Shown one piece after another: positions 1-8,039 of a stretch of DNA of 64,000 nt. The DNA is taken from the NCBI RefSeq assembly GCF_027912455.1, contig NZ_CP115446.1, positions 1,511,501 through 1,575,500 of the forward strand. Direction: 5' to 3'. The translations under genes were made by a program, and so were the position numbers. The DNA comes from Aurantiacibacter sp. MUD61 (GTDB lineage: Bacteria; Pseudomonadota; Alphaproteobacteria; Sphingomonadales; Sphingomonadaceae). Position 1 is the stretch's first letter; each line of letters starts with the position of its first letter. A model generated the notes under the pieces. The model was given only the letters and a program-made list of their open reading frames with translations. It searched no databases and was not told the DNA's origin.

Positions 1-818
1 TCTATGTCTTCCGGTTTGCAGTCCTTCACTTCCATCAGCGTCAATTCGCGGTGCACGAAATCGCCAGTGCGCACTTTGAGGGAGAAGGTGCCGCCGCATT
101 CCTCGGCGATCGCTTCCAGATCTTCGAAATCGATCATCTGGATATAGCCGGTTTCCCAGGACGTCACCGGCTCACCGCCTTCGGGTTCGCGCGCTTCGCC
201 CAGATCGTCTTCAATCGGATAGGTCTCGCGTATCGCGCCGAGCAGGCGTGATCCGATCCCCTCCAGCACCTTGTTGATGCGGATTGATGAGGGGATGTGG
301 TTGAGGAAAAACACCAGCACGCCAACGCAGATCGCCAGCAAAATGTACGCCCCCAGCAGGGAGAGTTGCGGGGTAAAGCCGGGGAGTGCCGTCATCGCGT
401 CGCCGCCGGCTACCGGCGTCTCATCTTCCGCGCGCACCGAACGCAGCACGATAAGGGCGTAAACGAAGCTGGCGATGAAAGTCGCGAGGCTCAGCTGATT
501 GCCGCGATCTTCCATGAAATTGGTCAGCAGGCGCGGGCCGTAATTGCCGCTGGCATAGGCGACGGCTGCGATTGTGATCGAGAAAACGGTAGCCGCCGTG
601 CCGATCATGCTGCCCGCCATGACAGTGAGCATGTCCGCCGCGCCCTTGGGCCGCGCGGGGGCGAGCCATTCGACGTTGTTCAGCCACTGCGCCGCACCAC
701 TGCGATCCAGATAGATCATCAGGAAGGCAAGCGCCGCAGCGATCAGCGAGAACAGTGCCGGATAGAACCAGTAATTCGCGTTCAGCCGCGCCCAGAGAAA
801 TTTGATTTCAGCGGTCAT
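1..818 (-). CDS. DUF2254 family membrane protein (3' end beyond window)
   Basis: The reading frame opens with ATG at 818 and stays open to the left edge, so about 272 residues are visible and the C-terminus is missing. The N-terminus is MTAEIKFLWARLNANYWF, followed by a hydrophobic segment (YPALFSLIAAALAFLMIYL). A second comes with GSMIGTAATVFSITIAAVAYASGNYGPR, and further hydrophobic stretches follow (LATFIASFVYALIVL and LGAYILLAICVGVLVFFLNHI). This order and the ASGNYGPRLLTNFMEDRGNQ motif match DUF2254, a family of inner-membrane proteins of unknown function. The visible C-terminal part is soluble and acidic. No function can be assigned from context. Confidence 0.75.
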   Translation of the reverse strand, partial: MTAEIKFLWARLNANYWFYPALFSLIAAALAFLMIYLDRSGAAQWLNNVEWLAPARPKGAADMLTVMAGSMIGTAATVFSITIAAVAYASGNYGPRLLTNFMEDRGNQLSLATFIASFVYALIVLRSVRAEDETPVAGGDAMTALPGFTPQLSLLGAYILLAICVGVLVFFLNHIPSSIRINKVLEGIGSRLLGAIRETYPIEDDLGEAREPEGGEPVTSWETGYIQMIDFEDLEAIAEECGGTFSLKVRTGDFVHRELTLMEVKDCKPEDI

Positions 819-866
819 GTCTGTGGTCTAACTATCCAAGGGCGGGTTGGTTGCGCCAAAATGCGC

Positions 867-1169
867 CTACTGTTCGTCCATACCGTCGATGCCGAACCAA
901 GTCGCTCCAGATACTCCTTCTTCTTTTGAGAAGCTGAGCAACTCGTCTGTGGAGTCGATCAGCAGCTCAATCCCGTCAATTTTGTCATGAAGCTGCGTGA
1001 ACTCGCGAAGAAGCCATTCCCGAGTGTGATGTAGTGCGAGCGCGTTGGCAGTGCCTGAGTCTGGGGCCTCCACCCGAGCGGTAGTGAAGAAGCCACAAAA
1101 CTGGTGGTTGCCTTCAATCATATCTCCCGGCAGGCGTTTGCCTTCAACCACTACAGCAAAGAGCGGCAT
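867..1169 (-). CDS. Small hypothetical protein, coupled to nadA
   Basis: This is a protein of about 100 residues beginning MPLFAVVVEGKRLPGDMIEG. I do not recognise a family. It has no membrane segment or signal peptide. Its ATG (1169-1167) shares one base with the nadA stop codon (TGA at 1171-1169), forming a TGATG junction. A TTG one codon earlier is a less likely start. The coupling suggests that it is a real gene translated by ribosomes finishing nadA. An acidic C-terminal half with paired Leu and Ile residues suggests a compact soluble domain. Nothing ties it to NAD synthesis other than position. Confidence 0.5.
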   Translation of the reverse strand: MPLFAVVVEGKRLPGDMIEGNHQFCGFFTTARVEAPDSGTANALALHHTREWLLREFTQLHDKIDGIELLIDSTDELLSFSKEEGVSGATWFGIDGMDEQ

Positions 1170-2155
1170 CAAACCCGCCCTAGATCACCCTTGCCGATGG
1201 TCCCCGCAGCCATTTCGAGCATCTTGTCGAGGCTCGCCTTGGCTTTGAGGCGCAGGTCTTCTTCGATCTCGATGCGCGGTTCGAGATCGCGCAGGCAGAG
1301 GTAGAGCTTTTCCATCGTGTTGAGCGCCATGTAGGGGCAGATGTTGCAATTGCAGTTGCCGTCCGCACCCGGCGCGCCGAGGAAGGTTTTCTCGGGCAGC
1401 GCCTTTTCCATCTGGTGGATGATGTGCGGCTCTGTCGCGACGATCAGCGTGTCGCCTTCGAATGTCTTGGCGAATTGCAGGATCGAACTGGTCGAGCCGA
1501 CGTGATCCGCGTGGTCGATGATGTGCGGCGGACATTCGGGATGCGCGGCGATCGGCGCTTCGGGGTGCTGAGCTTTCAGCTTCATCAGCTCCTTCTCGCT
1601 GAATGCCTCATGCACGATGCACACGCCCGGCCACAGCAGCATGTCGCGATCGAACTTGCGGTTGAGATAGCCGCCAAGGTGGCGATCCGGACCGAAGATG
1701 ATCGGCTGGTCTTCCGGGATTTGCGAAAGGATCGTCTCCGCGCTGGAGCTGGTCACGATCACGTCCGAAAGGGCTTTCACCTCGGTAGAGCAGTTGATGT
1801 AGGTGAGCGCGATGTGATCGGGATGCTTTTCGCGGAAGGCGCGGAACTTGTCCGGCGGGCAGCTGTCTTCGAGGCTGCAACCTGCGTCCATATCCGGCAG
1901 CACCACGATCTTTTCCGGGCTGAGGATCTTGGCGGTATCGGCCATGAACTTGACACCGCAGAAAGCGATCACATCGGCATCGGTCTCCGCCGCTTTCTTC
2001 GACAGCTCCAGCGAGTCTCCGACGAAATCGGCAAGGTCCTGCAATTCAGGCTTCTGGTAGTAATGCGCAAGGATTACCGCATTGCGCTCTTTTCGCAGGC
2101 GGTCGATCTCTTCGCGCAGGTCAATTCCTGTGGGGATGGAGGTCTGGTCGTTCAT
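1169..2155 (-). CDS. nadA: Quinolinate synthase NadA
   Basis: NadA condenses iminoaspartate (made by NadB) with dihydroxyacetone phosphate to give quinolinate for de novo NAD synthesis in the cytoplasm. The 328 residues show the family signatures AHYYQ (30-34), GDSLELS, FCGV, YINCSTEVKALSD, VTSSSA and GPDRHLGGY. The three cysteines expected to bind the [4Fe-4S] cluster are visible: C93 in DAGCSL, C179 in PGVCIVHE and C273 in CPYM. Their spacing is like that of the E. coli enzyme. No nadB or nadC lies in the window. The small gene at 867-1169 is translationally coupled downstream. Confidence 0.95.
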   Translation of the reverse strand: MNDQTSIPTGIDLREEIDRLRKERNAVILAHYYQKPELQDLADFVGDSLELSKKAAETDADVIAFCGVKFMADTAKILSPEKIVVLPDMDAGCSLEDSCPPDKFRAFREKHPDHIALTYINCSTEVKALSDVIVTSSSAETILSQIPEDQPIIFGPDRHLGGYLNRKFDRDMLLWPGVCIVHEAFSEKELMKLKAQHPEAPIAAHPECPPHIIDHADHVGSTSSILQFAKTFEGDTLIVATEPHIIHQMEKALPEKTFLGAPGADGNCNCNICPYMALNTMEKLYLCLRDLEPRIEIEEDLRLKAKASLDKMLEMAAGTIGKGDLGRV

Positions 2156-2226
2156 GTCGTGATCCCGTCAAATGGCATTTGCGTGCTCTTATAGAGGGAA
2201 TGAACAGACTGGCGAGGGGGTTCCGC

Positions 2227-3000
2227 CTACATGGTGAAACCGGGCGGCAGGAAGGCGTCCATAGGCCTCTCCGCACCCGGAGTTCCCGCGATGACCCAGT
2301 CCGTGATGGCATAGCCGAGCGGCGAGTAGGCAAGCAGCATCGAAAGCACGAACACCGCAGCATAAACGCCCGTGCCCCATATATAGGCGGGATGCACGCG
2401 ACCATCGCGGCGCTTGTCCGCAATCATGCCGATGATCGGAAACAGGAAGGTCACGCAGACGGTGATCGTCCATGAATAGGGGATCATCAGTGGCAACGGC
2501 AGCAGCCGCCCGAGGCCCGGCCCGGTCAGGATCGCCATCGCGACAAGCATCAGCCGCCGATGCCAGCCATTGTAGCGGCGGCGCGAGAGAGACCACATGG
2601 CGAGCCCTGCAAAACACCATAGTGTTGCCAGATTGCTGATCAGGAATTCGCTGACATTGAAGAAGAATGGCCCGCCCGTGCGGCGCGCCACCACCACCAT
2701 CACCGCGCTGCCTGCGATGACCATTGCCGGAACAAGGAAATAGGCCAGCTTGCCGAGCGACCGGTGGAGGCCAATTGCGCCTGCCGACATGGTCATATGC
2801 TGGGCGAGATACAGACCGATCCAGCTCATGAATATCACGGCATGGACATGGTACGCGGCAGGAACGTCGAAACTCGACCGCCCCATGGCCAGATTGAGTG
2901 AAAATCCCGCGATGATGATCACGGACATGATCCACGCCATGATGGTGTAGAACCGTGTCGTACCCACCGGCGCAGCAGCCGTTTGCGCTTGCGTTGCCAC
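2227..3000 (-). CDS. Polytopic membrane protein of unknown function
   Basis: About 257 residues contain roughly seven hydrophobic segments, for example FYTIMAWIMSVIIIAGFSL, LAYFLVPAMVIAGSAVMVVV and TITVCVTFLFPIIGMIA. The GTG at 3000 is preferred as start because a strong purine-rich site (AAAGGGGGG on the minus strand, about 3008-3016) precedes it by seven bases. An in-frame ATG at 3054 would add 18 residues with no comparable site. Histidines sit near membrane segments (AYHVHAV, AQHMTMS, GLHRSLG and GWHRRLM), as in haem-binding membrane proteins, but I cannot name the family. The gene diverges from the BCCT transporter. Confidence 0.6.
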   Translation of the reverse strand: MATQAQTAAAPVGTTRFYTIMAWIMSVIIIAGFSLNLAMGRSSFDVPAAYHVHAVIFMSWIGLYLAQHMTMSAGAIGLHRSLGKLAYFLVPAMVIAGSAVMVVVARRTGGPFFFNVSEFLISNLATLWCFAGLAMWSLSRRRYNGWHRRLMLVAMAILTGPGLGRLLPLPLMIPYSWTITVCVTFLFPIIGMIADKRRDGRVHPAYIWGTGVYAAVFVLSMLLAYSPLGYAITDWVIAGTPGAERPMDAFLPPGFTM

Positions 3001-3204
3001 TGCCAATCCCCCCTTTAGCTTTGGTAGCCCAACAGGAAGAATTGCCGCTGCCATCGCTGTCGGTCAAGGGGGCTGGGGATTAGGGCGGCATTTGCATTGC
3101 TGGGCCAACTCCCTATGCTCCGCAGCGATCTTCCCGTTGACCTGGCCGCGACGCGCAATTCTGCGCCCGGCGCAGCGTCGATTTGCAACACAGAAAGTCA
3201 TCGC

Positions 3205-4908
3205 GTGACACAGCAGGCGCCTGCCGGCGAAACGAAAGATTTTCCAATTGATCCGCCATTGGTGGACCTGCCGATCGATACGCATGATCGCGGTTTTTAC
3301 GATGGCTTCAGCCGGGAGGTGACGATCCCTGCTAAGATCATCGTCTCCCTGCTGATCATGTGGGCGATCTTCTTCCCTGTGTCGGCGACTGAAACACTCT
3401 CGGCCGCAAATTCCAGCATTATCGCCAATTTCTCCGGCTGGTACGTTTATTTGGTCGCGACGGTGATGGCGGTGGCCCTGCTGCTCGCGGTGCTGCCACT
3501 AACCGGTAAACTGCGCATCGGGGCTCCGGGCGAGAAGCCGGAATTCGGGCGGTTCAGCTGGTTCGCCATGCTGTTCGGCGCAGGCATCGGCATCGGCATG
3601 CTGACCTATTCTACCGGCGAGCCGCTGGCGCACTGGTCCAACAATCCGGACATCATTCGCGGCCAGATCGAGCCGCTGACACAGGAAGCGATCCGGCCTG
3701 CCTATATCTATACTTTCCTGCATTGGGGCTTCGCCGCCTGGGGTACCTATGGGCTTGTGGGCCTCGCGATCGGCTATGTGGCGTATCGGCGGGGTCTCCC
3801 GCTCACGATCCGCTCCGCACTCGCGCCGTTGTTTGGCCGGGTGATGTCGGGCGCGGCGGGGCATGTCGTCGATATCGTAGCCGTGGTCGCCACCATCTTG
3901 GGCGTGGCTGTCACCATGGGGCTCGGGGTCGAGCAGTTTATTGCCGGCCTCTACCGCCTCGGCGTGGGCGAGTGGCTGGTCGATGCCGAGGGGTCATCGA
4001 CGCCAGCGGCCATCATCGCTGCACTCGTCCTGCTTGTCGGCGCATCGACGATCAGCGCGCTTTCGGGCGTGGGGCGCGGGATCAAATGGCTGTCCAATCT
4101 CAACATGGGCCTGTCCTTCGCTCTGCTCGCACTCTTCGCAATTGTCGGATCGGGCATGCTCGGACTGGAACTGCTGACCATCGGGGTGTTCGACTACCTC
4201 CGCACGCTGCCGCAAATGGCGCTGACACTGTTCAGCTCCGACGGAAGCGAGACGGGCGACGCGCTGGTGCAGTGGCAGCTCGACTGGTCGGTGTTCTACT
4301 GGGCGTGGTGGATCGCCTTTGCGCCTTTTGTCGGCATGTTTATCGCCCGCATTTCGCGCGGCCGCACCGTACGCGAATATGTGCTGGGCGTGCTGCTCGT
4401 TCCGTCCATGATGTGTTTCGTATGGATGGCGCTGGTTGGCGGCACGGCGATCGATCTTGAGCTGAGCGGCGCTGCCGACGGAGCCATCCTCGGCGCGAAT
4501 ATCTCGGACCAGCTGTTCGCGACACTCGCCATCCTGCTCGATCCCGCTGTCGCCTCGGTGGTCTCCGGCCTCGTGGTCATCCTGCTGATGACTTATCTCA
4601 TCACCAGCGCAGACAGCGCGATCCTGATCGTGAACACGATCAATGGCGCGGGCGAGAACGAGGGCCAGCATCGCAACCATATCCTGTTCTGGGGCGCTGC
4701 ACTGGCCTTCGTGGTCGGCTCCATGCTGATCATCGGCGGCATCGATGCGATCCGCATCACCATGATTATTGGCGCGCTGCCATTCTCTTTCGTGGTCGCG
4801 CTGATGGCAATCGCCATTGCCAAGGCGATCATCTTCGACATTCGCCGCAAGCGCTACGGCGTTCCGACTACGGCTGAGGCCTGTGAGGAGTGGCTGGAAG
4901 GCAAGTAA
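3205..4908 (+). CDS. BCCT family (betaine/choline/carnitine) transporter
   Basis: The protein is an inner-membrane secondary transporter with about twelve hydrophobic segments. It carries the BCCT signatures GAGIGIGMLTYSTGEPLAHW near the first helices and the aromatic signature FYWAWWIAFAPFVGMFIARISRG in the middle. Members import betaine, choline, carnitine or related compounds with Na+ or H+; the substrate here is not evident. The GTG at 3205 gives 567 residues, typical of the family. An ATG at 3097 would add a 36-residue non-conserved extension that runs back towards the divergent promoter, so I prefer GTG although its ribosome site (GAAAG) is weak. Confidence 0.88.
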   Translation: MTQQAPAGETKDFPIDPPLVDLPIDTHDRGFYDGFSREVTIPAKIIVSLLIMWAIFFPVSATETLSAANSSIIANFSGWYVYLVATVMAVALLLAVLPLTGKLRIGAPGEKPEFGRFSWFAMLFGAGIGIGMLTYSTGEPLAHWSNNPDIIRGQIEPLTQEAIRPAYIYTFLHWGFAAWGTYGLVGLAIGYVAYRRGLPLTIRSALAPLFGRVMSGAAGHVVDIVAVVATILGVAVTMGLGVEQFIAGLYRLGVGEWLVDAEGSSTPAAIIAALVLLVGASTISALSGVGRGIKWLSNLNMGLSFALLALFAIVGSGMLGLELLTIGVFDYLRTLPQMALTLFSSDGSETGDALVQWQLDWSVFYWAWWIAFAPFVGMFIARISRGRTVREYVLGVLLVPSMMCFVWMALVGGTAIDLELSGAADGAILGANISDQLFATLAILLDPAVASVVSGLVVILLMTYLITSADSAILIVNTINGAGENEGQHRNHILFWGAALAFVVGSMLIIGGIDAIRITMIIGALPFSFVVALMAIAIAKAIIFDIRRKRYGVPTTAEACEEWLEGK

Positions 4909-5272
4909 TTGGGAAGAACCAGCCAAGTGTAAGATTCTTGCTACACGAAGCGATAAATCGATAGTTTGTCATTTCGGCACTGAATTCGTGCTTTTCCGCA
5001 AGACAAAATCTGAAAACACAGTCAAAGAGCTTTAATAAATATCGCAAGATACGATGTTGTATGGCTGTATTTCGCCATGACTTTGAGTGTAACGTGATGG
5101 CAACATCTGCCTGCGGAGTCCGTGATACGGACTTTAGCCGGTTGGAATGCGGTCGTTGACTCCGCTATTAATCCGCCATCCAAAAATGCAATTTATCTCG
5201 CGTGCCGATTTTCGGACGGTTTTCGATTATTCTCGGCGCGCATTTCTCAACAAACAGGCGGAAACCCATAAC
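4909..5272. promoter_or_regulatory. AT-rich intergenic leader upstream of the TonB-dependent receptor
   Basis: This 364-base stretch has no convincing gene. It is clearly AT-richer than its surroundings; bases 4981-5040 contain only 20 G or C in 60. It presumably holds the BCCT 3' end and the promoter and leader of the receptor at 5273. A perfect 7-base inverted repeat with a 3-base loop lies at 5117-5133 (AGTCCGT, GAT, ACGGACT) and could be an operator or leader hairpin. No named regulator site was recognised. Confidence 0.4.
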
Positions 5273-7957
5273 ATGTTGAAATTCTCGACCGGTGCATCAG
5301 TAGGTGCACTCGCGATCGCCATGGCCACTCCCGCACTTGCGCAGGATGCCGGCGAACAGGAAACACAGGCACGCCAGGGCGGCGTCGGCACGATCGTCGT
5401 TACGGCACAGCGCCGTGAGGAAGATCTGCAGGACGTTCCGGTTTCGGTACAGGCGCTCGATTCCGAAGGCCTTCAGGAACTGAACATCTCCACCTTCGAC
5501 GACTACCTCGACCAGCTTACCAGCGTAACCGCTGGCGGCAGTGGCCCGGGCCAGTCGACGATCTATATCCGCGGTCTCGCTTCGACGACACCGAACCTGA
5601 CGACTGCCGGTGTGGCGGGCCTCGCCCCCAATGTTTCGCTCTATCTTGACGAGCAGCCGCTGGCGCAGCCGGGACGTAACCTTGACGTTTACGCAGCCGA
5701 CCTTTCGCGCATCGAAGTACTGTCGGGTCCGCAGGGCACGCTGTTCGGCGCCAGCTCACAGGCCGGTGTTGTCCGCCTCATCACCAACAAGCCGGATCTT
5801 TCGGGCTTCGATGCAGCGGCTTCGGCTGGGGTGTCTTTCACCGAAGGCGGTGAGACGAGCTACAACGCGCAATTCATGCTCAACGTGCCGGTGACGAGCT
5901 CGATCGCGCTGCGCGGTGTCGTCTATCTCGACGACCAGGGCGGCTATATCGACAATGTGCAGGGTACGCGTGACCTGACCGAAAGCGCGCGCTTCCGCCC
6001 CGAGGGCACTGTCCGCTCGAACGGTGTTCCGGTGAGCAGCCTTCGCGCTGGCTTCCAGTCGGCAGATGATCCGACGACACCGTTCAATGAGAACCCGGTC
6101 AACAATCCGAACGTTAACTTCCTTACAGCGGACAACAGCCGCCTTGTCGAAGAGAACTTCAACGATACGCAATATGCCGGTTTCCGCGCCACGGCGCTTT
6201 GGGAAATCACCCCCGACTGGACGCTGACCGTGGCTCACAGCCGCCAGAGCGTGGAATCGGACGGTGTGTTCTTCGCCGATCCGGAACTGCCGGGCGGCCT
6301 TGATGAACTGAGCATCCAGCGCTTCGAAGACGATACGCTGGAAGACGACTTCTCGAACACCAGCTGGACGGTCGAAGGCCGCCTCGCGATGCTCGATATC
6401 GTCTACACCGGTGCCTACACCGATCGCGAGACCAACCAGCGGGTCGACTACACCGATTACCTGTTCGTGGGTCAGTACCTGCCTTACTACATCTGTGATG
6501 GCGGCGTGACCTATCCGGGTGCTGGCGGTCCGTCGGGCACATGTCAGGAACCCAACCTCTACGTCAGCTCGGTCAGCGACACGACCGTGTTCACGCAAGA
6601 ACTGCGTTTCAGCACGCCGGAAGACTGGCGCATCCGCTTCCAGGGCGGTGCCTTCTATTCGGATCTCGAACTGCAGGAACGCAACGACTTTGCCTATCCG
6701 GGCAATGTCGATGCGGCGCCGTTCGGCCCGTTCAAGCCCAACTTCCCGCAGGAAGGCTTCACCACCGATCCGGGTCCGTTCCCGGCCGACACGATCTTCC
6801 GTAACGATATTCGTCGCACGGATGAGCAGCTCGGCTTCTTCGGCGAAGTCAGCTTCGACGTTGTGCCGGACCTGATCACCACCACTTTCGGTGCCCGCTA
6901 TTACGATATCGAAGTCGATTTCGAAGGCAGCGCGAACGGCTCATTCTGCAACAGCTTCAGCGCCGAAGACCAGAACGCTTTCGGTACCGACATCAACGAC
7001 CTGTACGATGGTGATGGCGTCTACACCTTCATCGGTTCGTGTAACCCGGACCTGCGCCAGACGTTCGATCTGAATGACAGCCTGCAGGACATCCAGGATG
7101 CCGGCCTCAGCGCTACGCAGGCGCAGCAGGTGTTCAACGCAGTGCGTGCACCCGATGTGGCCGCAGCCGATGGCTTCATCTTCAAGGGTACGATCAACGT
7201 TACCCCGACACCGGACACGCTCATCTACGCGACCTATTCGGAAGGCTTCCGTCCGGGTCTGCTGAACCGTCCGGGCGGCGCGACCAATGGCGCGGGCTTT
7301 ACCGTTCCGTTCGAGCTCGAAACCGACGAAGTGCAGAACTATGAAATCGGCTGGAAGCTCGATCTTGTCGACGGCCAGCTGCGTTTCAACGGCAGTGCCT
7401 TCTACGTCGATATCAGCCGTCTGCAGACGACGATCTTCGATCCGAGCATCACCAATCTGTTCTTCTCGGACAATGCGGCCAATGCAGAGATCTACGGTCT
7501 GGAAGCAGACTTCACGATCGCGCCTTACGCGGTTCCGGGCCTGACGGTGGCGGGTGCCTTCTCGATCCTCGATACCGAGATCACCGAAGTGCTGACCCCG
7601 ACCGATGACGTGAATGTCGGCGATGACCTCGCCTTCGCTCCGTCATTCCAGGGCAACATCCGCGCGCGCTACGAATGGGACCTTTCCAGCGATCTGGAAG
7701 CCTTCGTGATGCCGCAGGTCAGCTATTCGGCATCGAAGTTCACCGACATCATCGACATCAACCGTCTGGAGCTGGCGAGCTACACCATCGTCGATTTCTC
7801 GGCCGGTGTCGCAATGGACCAGTGGCGCTTCGAACTGTTCGGCGAAAACCTGACGGACGAGCGTGCCGAAATCTCCGGCAACTACGTCAACGATCGCCCG
7901 CGCATCACGGTCAACCGTCCGCGCACGGTCGGCCTGCGGGTATCCTACCAGTACTGA
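5273..7957 (+). CDS. TonB-dependent outer-membrane receptor
   Basis: The protein has 894 residues when started at the ATG at 5273, which begins a clear signal peptide (MLKFSTGASVGALAIAMATPALAQDA). The frame is open upstream to 5147, but that extension would bury the signal. A TonB-box-like TIVVTAQRREE motif follows the signal, then the plug domain (DVPVSVQALD, IYIRGL, GPQGTLFGASSQAGVVRLITNKP). A long 22-strand-type barrel ends in an aromatic residue (VGLRVSYQY). Such receptors import scarce solutes using TonB energy. The substrate cannot be read from the sequence. The next gene encodes a TPR-sulfotransferase, but a strong hairpin separates the two. Confidence 0.92.
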   Translation: MLKFSTGASVGALAIAMATPALAQDAGEQETQARQGGVGTIVVTAQRREEDLQDVPVSVQALDSEGLQELNISTFDDYLDQLTSVTAGGSGPGQSTIYIRGLASTTPNLTTAGVAGLAPNVSLYLDEQPLAQPGRNLDVYAADLSRIEVLSGPQGTLFGASSQAGVVRLITNKPDLSGFDAAASAGVSFTEGGETSYNAQFMLNVPVTSSIALRGVVYLDDQGGYIDNVQGTRDLTESARFRPEGTVRSNGVPVSSLRAGFQSADDPTTPFNENPVNNPNVNFLTADNSRLVEENFNDTQYAGFRATALWEITPDWTLTVAHSRQSVESDGVFFADPELPGGLDELSIQRFEDDTLEDDFSNTSWTVEGRLAMLDIVYTGAYTDRETNQRVDYTDYLFVGQYLPYYICDGGVTYPGAGGPSGTCQEPNLYVSSVSDTTVFTQELRFSTPEDWRIRFQGGAFYSDLELQERNDFAYPGNVDAAPFGPFKPNFPQEGFTTDPGPFPADTIFRNDIRRTDEQLGFFGEVSFDVVPDLITTTFGARYYDIEVDFEGSANGSFCNSFSAEDQNAFGTDINDLYDGDGVYTFIGSCNPDLRQTFDLNDSLQDIQDAGLSATQAQQVFNAVRAPDVAAADGFIFKGTINVTPTPDTLIYATYSEGFRPGLLNRPGGATNGAGFTVPFELETDEVQNYEIGWKLDLVDGQLRFNGSAFYVDISRLQTTIFDPSITNLFFSDNAANAEIYGLEADFTIAPYAVPGLTVAGAFSILDTEITEVLTPTDDVNVGDDLAFAPSFQGNIRARYEWDLSSDLEAFVMPQVSYSASKFTDIIDINRLELASYTIVDFSAGVAMDQWRFELFGENLTDERAEISGNYVNDRPRITVNRPRTVGLRVSYQY

Positions 7958-7985
7958 TCATCCTGCGATTGCAGTGACACACAAG

Positions 7986-8015
7986 GCGGGGGCGAGCTTT
8001 CGGGTTCGCCCCCGC
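7986..8015 (+). terminator. Strong GC-rich hairpin after the receptor gene
   Basis: The two 12-base arms (7986-7997 and 8004-8015) pair with a single G-T wobble around a 6-base loop (TTTCGG). It begins 28 bases after the receptor stop codon. The downstream bases (TCTCGTCTTTGTT) are only moderately T-rich, so termination may be partial and the next gene could receive read-through. Confidence 0.7.
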
Positions 8016-8039
8016 TCTCGTCTTTGTTAGGGGGACGCC

